Shown here one piece after another: positions 58,594-64,000 of a stretch of 64,000 nt of DNA (position 1 is the first letter of the stretch; every line of letters begins with the position of its first letter). Made by a program: the position numbers and the translations under genes. The DNA is taken from assembly GCF_009910675.1 (NCBI RefSeq), contig NZ_RSEJ01000018.1:62001-126000 (forward strand). The letters are read 5' to 3'. Under the pieces are notes generated by a model. That model had not been told where the DNA came from. It was given only the letters and a program-made list of their open reading frames with translations, and ran no database searches. This DNA comes from Photobacterium alginatilyticum (GTDB taxonomy: Bacteria; Pseudomonadota; Gammaproteobacteria; Enterobacterales; Vibrionaceae).

Positions 58594-58758
58594 ATGAATA
58601 GTAATAAAGCAAAAGTAATTGCAAACTGGAAGCCAACCAACTCTCGTGAATCAGCAGCAATGAAAGAGTTGTTGATGCAAGAGATGGGGGCAACGACAGA
58701 GCACCACAAAGGCGGTACTGGCAAGCTGGCACCAAATTCGGGTCGTATGGTCCGCTAA
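58594..58758 (+). CDS. Small protein, 54 residues
   Basis: ATG 58594 with AAGGAAT upstream. A basic, Lys/Arg-rich protein (MNSNKAKVIANWKPTNSRES and a Gly-rich end GGTGKLAPNSGRMVR) with no hydrophobic segment. A terminator follows at 58789, so it is a stand-alone unit. I do not recognise the family. Confidence 0.6.
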   Translation: MNSNKAKVIANWKPTNSRESAAMKELLMQEMGATTEHHKGGTGKLAPNSGRMVR

Positions 58759-58788
58759 CGTCGCTTGTTGATAGAAACTGTATTCTTA

Positions 58789-58820
58789 AGCGCAGTGTTG
58801 CTACAGCACTGCGCTTTTCA
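58789..58820 (+). terminator. Terminator after the 54-residue gene
   Basis: AAGCGCAGTG, 8-nt loop, CACTGCGCTT, then TTC. Perfect 10-bp stem. Confidence 0.85.
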
Positions 58821-58862
58821 TATCCGCTAAATATGTTAAATCATTGATATTATTTGAAAGCC

Positions 58863-59150
58863 CTATTTCCCATCCTTGGCAACTTTGTGCCATTTCAAGC
58901 GCCCGTTAGTTTCAAAGCTGTTCTCAGGTCCGCATTCCAATACCACGTTCTCAACTACAACGATTGCACCCAGAGAATAATGCTTGCCCTCATATAAGCA
59001 TACTCGGTTACCCACACTGCTTGGTTGAATGGTGATCTCAGGCGTATGCTTAACGGTGACTTCCTTGCTCGCTGCCGAAACAGAGAATCCACCTAGCATT
59101 ATTGGCAGCAACAATACCCACAAGCATTTCTTTATATGACTAAATTTCAT
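58863..59150 (-). CDS. DUF1496 secreted protein (YnjH-like)
   Basis: 95 residues. Sec signal (KKCLWVLLLPIMLGGFSVSAA) then the DUF1496 core NRVCLYEGKHYSLGAIV...ECGPEN...RLKW, with two Cys that may pair. Periplasmic, function unknown. Convergent with the preceding gene. Confidence 0.82.
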   Translation of the reverse strand: MKFSHIKKCLWVLLLPIMLGGFSVSAASKEVTVKHTPEITIQPSSVGNRVCLYEGKHYSLGAIVVVENVVLECGPENSFETNGRLKWHKVAKDGK

Positions 59151-59178
59151 TCGTGCCCCCTATTCTATCTACGCTTAT

Positions 59179-59461
59179 ATATACCCAAGCGACCTCAAGA
59201 TGCAGGATTCAGAGTGAGACCAGCGAGCTCAGTTCAAGGAAAATGACGGTAGGAATGGCTTTCCCTTTCAACGTTATTTGACACAGAAATGGGCGTCGGA
59301 GTGCCGAACCAACTGGCTCACTCCCAAAGGGCGAGTTTACTTGGCTTCTATGCGTTGTTACCGATTATTAATTTAGAGCCACTAGATTTTCTAATCGGTG
59401 CCTAGCCTACAAGCCAAGTAATTCTCGCTGAAACGAGCATCTTGAGGTAGCTTGGGTATAT
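59179..59461. mobile_element. MITE-like element with 25-bp inverted ends
   Basis: 283 bp with ends ATATACCCAAGCGACCTCAA... (59179-59203) and its complement (59437-59461), 24 of 25 bases paired; no ORF inside. AT-flanked, as expected of a TA-duplicating MITE. A partial match (GCCTCAAGATACCTGGGTATG) occurs at 12186-12206. Similar ACCTCAAGATGC ends are common in Vibrionaceae genomes (from memory, not searched). Confidence 0.82.
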
Positions 59462-59568
59462 CCTACAAGGCGACATAAATAGGTACTAACTTAACGCCAG
59501 TTTTGGCAATAGGTCATAATTACGGCAACCGCCGTATAAAGCGGATGAATAAGAATCGACAGATGGGG

Positions 59569-60630
59569 TTACTTGGAACGGCTACGCCATAAGTCAAACA
59601 ATAGTGATGCCAGTATCATGTAGACAGATGCCAGTATGATCTGCGTGATTCGAGCATAAAAGCTGACTTCGATGAATTTACTATCTGACGATATTACACC
59701 TCCCAGAACCACCAACATCGCCGACATCACACCAGCCCAAATTGGCGCCTTTTCTGGCTGTTGGTATATCCGGGCACCGATAACCAAGCTCACCAGGCTC
59801 AACAAAGCCAACAAAAGCAGGAACTCAGGGGTAGTAACCATCAGTTCATATAACACCAGGGCAAGCAGGCCTCCTACCCCATTGGTTAGCAACAAGAACA
59901 CACTGATTTTGATGCTTTTCACCGTTGTTATCTGCAGCGACAAGATGCCAATAAACACCATGGTCAAAATAGCACCGTTTATCTGGAAATAATAAAAATA
60001 GACGACCACAGGATAGGCAACAATAAGAGCCTTAATAGCCTCTTGAACTCGCTGTTGCTGGCTCAATAAATCCGGCGAGGCGGTGGCTAAATCATTCTGT
60101 TGCTCCTCTTCAGAAAACAGCCAATGAAGAACAGCAAAGGCAATTACCGCCAGTACTCCCGAAAAAATCAATCCGGCACCAACATATATCGCCAATCCTG
60201 AATTTGTGATACCAAGGTAAGGCAGTAACAAAACAGCAATCAACAATATAGTGGCAAAGAAATTCCACTGCGGATCCAAAAACAGATAATAGGCGTAGAA
60301 CATCAATAGGCCAACCAGCAATAATAAGATCACCGGGTAATTAGTCACGCCCATACTGACACTCAGCCCAATCAATACCGTTAGCACCATAGCGAGCAAA
60401 AGTTGCTGAAAACGTTCGCGGTTTGATACCGGAAAGTCAGCCAAAAACTTCGCCAGAAAAACCGGAAAGATAAATGACAGTCCCCAGCCAATGCCGAAAG
60501 CCAGCCCGCATGCGACAACAACACCCACTACATAACGGGTAACCCGACGATAGTAACGCCGCTGCTCATCTGACCTATTAGCGTTCGAGCTACTATTATT
60601 TTGACCTATAAGCTCACTATCATCTGACAT
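59569..60630 (-). CDS. DUF2955 membrane protein (efflux-linked)
   Basis: 353 residues with about ten hydrophobic spans in two blocks and a basic cytoplasmic start (RSDEQRRYYRRVTRY). Resembles DUF2955 proteins, related to aromatic-acid exporters (FUSC-like). Its start overlaps the end of the HlyD gene by 11 bp, so the two are coupled and probably form one exporter. Substrate unknown. Confidence 0.78.
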   Translation of the reverse strand: MSDDSELIGQNNSSSNANRSDEQRRYYRRVTRYVVGVVVACGLAFGIGWGLSFIFPVFLAKFLADFPVSNRERFQQLLLAMVLTVLIGLSVSMGVTNYPVILLLLVGLLMFYAYYLFLDPQWNFFATILLIAVLLLPYLGITNSGLAIYVGAGLIFSGVLAVIAFAVLHWLFSEEEQQNDLATASPDLLSQQQRVQEAIKALIVAYPVVVYFYYFQINGAILTMVFIGILSLQITTVKSIKISVFLLLTNGVGGLLALVLYELMVTTPEFLLLLALLSLVSLVIGARIYQQPEKAPIWAGVMSAMLVVLGGVISSDSKFIEVSFYARITQIILASVYMILASLLFDLWRSRSK

Positions 60631-61801
60631 ACGATAGCCAGCTCATAATACGAATCCACACCCGACCAAACATATTCAGTACCGAGCTATCCTGGGTATA
60701 GACAATGACATCAGCCTGGCCTCCGACACGACGAAACCCGCGGGCGGTATCATCATCAAAACGTATCGCAACGGGAAATCGCTGTGTTTGCCGCAACCAA
60801 CCTGTTTGCGGGGTTACCGACACCAACTGTCCGGCCTGCTCGCTCTGCCCCCAGCTAATGCCCCAGTCAATGCTGGCCACCTTGCCTTTGAACACTCGGC
60901 CCGGCGCAAAATCGAGGACAATTTCAACCTCGTCGCCGACAATCATATTCCCCAGGCTATTTTCACGAAAATAGGCATCAACCCAGACATCTTCACCGGA
61001 AACAAAGGTCAACAACGGCTGACCAGACTGAGCGTAGAAGCCCTCATTCAACCTAAAATTGGAGACGCCGCCAATTGCCGGTGCTCGTAGTACCGTTCGC
61101 TCAAGATCAATCTGGGCTTTTTGCAGCTTAAGCAACGCCGACTTCACAGCACTATTTTCTTTACCCGTTGACCCCAGTTGTTTTTTAGCCTGCTCCAGAT
61201 TGGCCTGCGCTGTTTCAACCTGAGCTTTGGCGCTCGCTAACGCAGCCCGGGATTTATCAGCCTCGGCCTTTGGCATTATGCCTTTTTTCGCCATGGCCAA
61301 AATTCGTGATGCCTGAGTACGGACATGCGCCTGATTCGCCAGTGCTTCTGACAGCTTGGCTTGTGCCGAGGCCACAAACGCGGTTTGCACCCCGACACCC
61401 TGACCAGCTTTAACCAAGCCTTGCTCTGCTTCCTGAACCGCCAGCTGATAATCAGCCGGGTCAATCCGAACTAGCGGGTCACCGGCCTGCACCACATCAT
61501 TCGGCTCCACCAACACATCCACCACCCGTCCGGACACCAAAGGCGTAACAGGGATCACGTAGCCCCTCACCCGAGCCATATCTGTTGACGGGATATAGCG
61601 ATCAGCCAATACGTAGAATACAAATAGACCAACACAGATCAGTAATACCACCACCGTGAGTCGTTTGACCTTATCGACCGGTGGTTTGTCTTTCTTGGGC
61701 TTTTCGACACGCTCTTTTTTTACCCGCTTAGGCTTTCCCGCCTTGGGCGCTATTCGCTCGCCGGGTTCAGCCTGAACATTCGGCATGTTCTCTTCTGACA
61801 T
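60620..61801 (-). CDS. HlyD-family membrane-fusion protein (EmrA/YibH-like)
   Basis: 393 residues. A basic cytoplasmic start, one span (LTVVVLLICVGLFVFYVLA, about 48-66), a lipoyl half (VTPLVSGRVVDVLVEPNDVVQAGDPLVRIDP), a coiled-coil hairpin (about 115-225) and the second lipoyl/beta-barrel part (LRAPAIGGVSNFRLNEGFY...). It bridges an inner-membrane exporter to an outer channel. The downstream DUF2955 gene is coupled; the MFS gene upstream is 118 bp away in the same direction. Confidence 0.88.
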   Translation of the reverse strand: MSEENMPNVQAEPGERIAPKAGKPKRVKKERVEKPKKDKPPVDKVKRLTVVVLLICVGLFVFYVLADRYIPSTDMARVRGYVIPVTPLVSGRVVDVLVEPNDVVQAGDPLVRIDPADYQLAVQEAEQGLVKAGQGVGVQTAFVASAQAKLSEALANQAHVRTQASRILAMAKKGIMPKAEADKSRAALASAKAQVETAQANLEQAKKQLGSTGKENSAVKSALLKLQKAQIDLERTVLRAPAIGGVSNFRLNEGFYAQSGQPLLTFVSGEDVWVDAYFRENSLGNMIVGDEVEIVLDFAPGRVFKGKVASIDWGISWGQSEQAGQLVSVTPQTGWLRQTQRFPVAIRFDDDTARGFRRVGGQADVIVYTQDSSVLNMFGRVWIRIMSWLSYVR

Positions 61802-61919
61802 ACATTGACTCCGCTGACAGTTCTAAGTCGATCACCAACCTGTACTGTGATTCAATACGCATGCTTTTAAGAATAGTCATGTATGTAAATCATCATGCAT
61901 TAACAAAGAGAAACGCCCT

Positions 61920-63125
61920 TTATCCCGCTTGCTGCCCAGCCTTAGGGAAGACCTTCTCACTCGAACTGCCCGAACTAATAACAGCCCCAGTCAATGCAAT
62001 AAGCGTTGAGATAAACATCGCCAGTACCATTGGCCAAAGTGTATCTACACATAACATTGCAGCCAAAGCACTGACACCTGCCCCGACGGCATACTGCACA
62101 GCCCCCAGCAACGCCGACGCAACACCGGCATTATGGGAAAAATACCGCATGAAACAGGCACTGGAGTTAGACATAATGCCGCCATTTGCAGCAATTGAAA
62201 TAACAAAACCAGCTGCTGCAAACCAAAGATTTTCTGGCGCAATAACCAGGGAACTGACAAGAATCGCACCGCCAAGCACCTGCATACCCAGAAAAGCTTT
62301 TAACAAAGTGGCTGGCTCGTAAGCTCTCAACAACAAACTATTGGTACGGTTAACTATCACAATACCAATAACATTGGCGATAAATAATCCGGAGAAGAGC
62401 TCCACACTTACGTCGAAATACTCGATATAGGCAAACGGTGCATTGGTAATAAAGGTCATCAATACCGCATAGCCAAATGCCTGTGCCAACAAGTACCCCA
62501 GTGCTCGCCGCTCCTTGATAACTGAAGAATACCCCCCTTTCTTTTTCTCTGCTTTCGCCAACTTGTTTGTTTTGGGCATTACCATCACAGCCCCAAAGGA
62601 GACAACAACCGCAATCACACTGAGCATGATAAATATCCAGTGCCAGCCTAATGTTTTGAGTATCACCGTACCGACAGTCGGTGCAATAGACGGTGCCAAC
62701 ATCATGATCAGGGCAACCAGAGAGAACAACCGAGCCGCCTCTTTTCCTTCCGCATTATCTCGGATGGTTGCAGGAACCCCGACAACTGCAATCCCGCCAC
62801 CAATAGACTGAACCACTCGCCATGCCCATAGCATTTCCATCGACTCCACCGTGGCAATCAGCAAGCTACCTATAGCAAAAATCAGCAAGCCCGCAACCAT
62901 CACCGATCTGCGGCCAAACCGATCCGATAGCGGGCCGCCTATTAACTGCCCTATCGCCATACCCAGTACATAAATACTAACCGTCACTGACACCATAGAG
63001 ATATCAATCTGTAGGTCATCCGCCATTACGGGAATCGCAGGTAAATAGCTGTCTATCGCAAAGGGAGACATGGCGAAAACAGCCGCAAGCAAGATGATCA
63101 GCGACGTTGGCATTTTTTTATTCAT
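61920..63125 (-). CDS. Bcr/CflA-family MFS drug efflux transporter
   Basis: 401 residues, 12 spans. Motif A GGPLSDRFGRRSVMV near 60, the DSYLPAIPVMADDL start and the RVVQSIGGGIAVVGVP motif C-like stretch near 105 are typical of the Bcr/CflA (DHA1) group. Divergent from a marR gene, with two palindromes between them, so a locally regulated efflux unit with HlyD and DUF2955 downstream. Confidence 0.9.
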   Translation of the reverse strand: MNKKMPTSLIILLAAVFAMSPFAIDSYLPAIPVMADDLQIDISMVSVTVSIYVLGMAIGQLIGGPLSDRFGRRSVMVAGLLIFAIGSLLIATVESMEMLWAWRVVQSIGGGIAVVGVPATIRDNAEGKEAARLFSLVALIMMLAPSIAPTVGTVILKTLGWHWIFIMLSVIAVVVSFGAVMVMPKTNKLAKAEKKKGGYSSVIKERRALGYLLAQAFGYAVLMTFITNAPFAYIEYFDVSVELFSGLFIANVIGIVIVNRTNSLLLRAYEPATLLKAFLGMQVLGGAILVSSLVIAPENLWFAAAGFVISIAANGGIMSNSSACFMRYFSHNAGVASALLGAVQYAVGAGVSALAAMLCVDTLWPMVLAMFISTLIALTGAVISSGSSSEKVFPKAGQQAG

Positions 63126-63139
63126 GAAAACCTCTTATT

Positions 63140-63187
63140 TATCTTTCTAGAAAGATACTAGCTAGTAATTATCTTTCCAGCAAGATA
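63140..63187. promoter_or_regulatory. Twin MarR operators
   Basis: TATCTTTCTAGAAAGATA (63140-63157) is a perfect 18-bp palindrome; TATCTTTCCAGCAAGATA (63170-63187) is a near copy, 30 bp centre to centre. They lie between the MFS and marR starts, as expected for an autoregulated MarR repressor. Confidence 0.85.
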
Positions 63188-63217
63188 TATTTAGACCTCC
63201 ACTGGAGAGGGTAAGTC

Positions 63218-63709
63218 ATGAGCAAGCAAGAAACAGTCGCTAACATATTGAAGAAAATCGAAGATAACTGGCCTCAGTCTGCTGAAAAATGTTCTCCGGC
63301 GATCCTTCGTCTCCACCGCATTCATGACTATCATCAGCAGGATTTGATCGGAATCCTCGATCAATATGATCTTCAACGGGCTGATTTCAGCGTATTGGCA
63401 GCACTTCGCCGACAGGGAGAGCCTTGCTGCTTATCCCCTACCGAACTCTACCGTTCTATGCTTTTCAGCTCCGGCGGACTGACAAAAGTGCTCAGCCGTA
63501 TCACCACGCTGGGGCTTATTGAGCGACTCGACAACCCGGAAGACAAACGCAGCAAATTAGTCAAACTGACGGAAAAGGGAAAAGAGCTGATCGACAGAAT
63601 CATTCACCAGCTACACAACCATGAGCAAGAGTTCGTCTCTGTTTTGTCGGAAAAGGAACAGGAGCAACTCAACTCGCTATTGGAAAAGTTACTTACAGGC
63701 AGGGAATAA
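63218..63709 (+). CDS. MarR-family transcriptional regulator
   Basis: 163 residues, GAGAGGG before ATG. The winged helix (RADFSVLAALRRQGEPCCLSPTELYRSMLFSSGGLTKVLSRI) and the wing DNPEDKRSKLVKLTEKG are visible. Divergent from the efflux operon with two operators between. The Cys-Cys pair in GEPCCLSP might sense oxidants; this is speculative. Confidence 0.9.
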   Translation: MSKQETVANILKKIEDNWPQSAEKCSPAILRLHRIHDYHQQDLIGILDQYDLQRADFSVLAALRRQGEPCCLSPTELYRSMLFSSGGLTKVLSRITTLGLIERLDNPEDKRSKLVKLTEKGKELIDRIIHQLHNHEQEFVSVLSEKEQEQLNSLLEKLLTGRE

Positions 63710-63801
63710 ATCTGTTATCTGAAAACAGCTCTGTCTAAAACTAGCTAGAGTGAGGCAGGTTTATCAAACCTGAATTAGGTTCGAAGACTAACCATAAAAA
63801 A

Positions 63802-63822
63802 CAGGTCTGAAACTCAGACCTG
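63802..63822 (-). terminator. Terminator, shared by ridA and marR
   Basis: CAGGTCTGA-3 nt-TCAGACCTG. On minus it is followed by T6, so it ends ridA; it may also end marR. Confidence 0.8.
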
Positions 63823-63877
63823 CCTATTGTTTCTTACAGCTGTATTGGCCGCTGTAAGTGCATCAAAATGGTGATGC

Positions 63878-64000
63878 TTATTTCTCTGCAGCTACGACAG
63901 AGATTTCAACCAACAGTGCGTCACGAGCCATGCTCGCTTCAACACATGCACGAGCCGGGGCGTGACCTTCTGGTACCCAGTTGTCCCAAACTTCGTTCAT
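63878..64000 (-). CDS. RidA (YjgF)-family protein, partial
   Basis: Minus reading gives the last 40 residues, [20 protein letters not shown] and a final [11 protein letters not shown], matching the C-terminus of RidA-family enamine/imine deaminases, including the Arg in PARACV. The gene runs off the right edge. The true start lies outside the window; the ATG at 64000 is internal. Confidence 0.85.
   Translation of the reverse strand: MNEVWDNWVPEGHAPARACVEASMARDALLVEISVVAAEK

Overview
The window looks like Vibrionaceae chromosome (Vibrio/Photobacterium/Grimontia-like; genus not certain). The flanks carry qmcA-nfeD, methyl-accepting chemotaxis proteins, a RecQ-type helicase, glpFK, a YfcZ/YiiS-family gene, a DUF1496 gene, a Bcr/CflA-HlyD-DUF2955 efflux cluster with a divergent marR, and ridA, plus a MITE-like repeat with inverted ends (59179-59461).

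About three quarters of the window (roughly 656-48070) is one integrated island that has split qmcA (SPFH/stomatin family). The 5' half of qmcA is at the right edge (48071-48575, minus) and the 3' half at the left edge (164-655, minus), still overlapping nfeD. Both junctions share TTTC. Joining the element ends rebuilds a GGTTAC/GTAACC inverted repeat around a 10-bp spacer, and the restored target has an 11-bp hyphenated palindrome. The left end carries an operon that I recognise as the Gamma-Mobile-Trio (GMT) module: gmtY and gmtZ (two tyrosine recombinases, the second with six N-terminal repeats of about 65 residues), gmtX, a small fourth protein and a RecD-like helicase.

The cargo comes in blocks. 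10.7-19.7 kb holds physiological cargo: a serine hydrolase, a LysR regulator, a SERCA-like Ca2+ P-type ATPase followed by a 30-residue membrane micropeptide, a TVP38/TMEM64 protein and a cytochrome c. 20.2-26.6 kb holds a DUF1413-like gene, a serine resolvase with res-like repeats, two unknown proteins, and a small operon of a degenerate tyrosine recombinase, two tiny membrane proteins and a GIY-YIG protein. 26.9-28.6 kb is a LexA-boxed umuDC. 29-46 kb is rich in defence-type genes: two TIR proteins flanking an intact IS3-family element, a Gabija-like OLD nuclease/UvrD helicase pair, an SF2 helicase/winged-helix pair facing an XRE regulator with twin operators, a 1525-residue nuclease-STAND (Avs-like) protein, and two ParS/MbcA-type antitoxin-domain proteins. 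An unknown 211-residue protein closes the element.

The most unusual structure is a dispersed intergenic repeat, always on the plus strand whatever the gene direction, found at most borders between cargo blocks. It has a fixed-spacing core (GATTAG, 43 nt, GAGCTTT, 23 nt, GGGGCAAAA), usually followed by a hairpin whose sequence differs from copy to copy. It is not explained by any gene and could be the site through which cargo blocks are joined, or a shared regulatory RNA or terminator unit.
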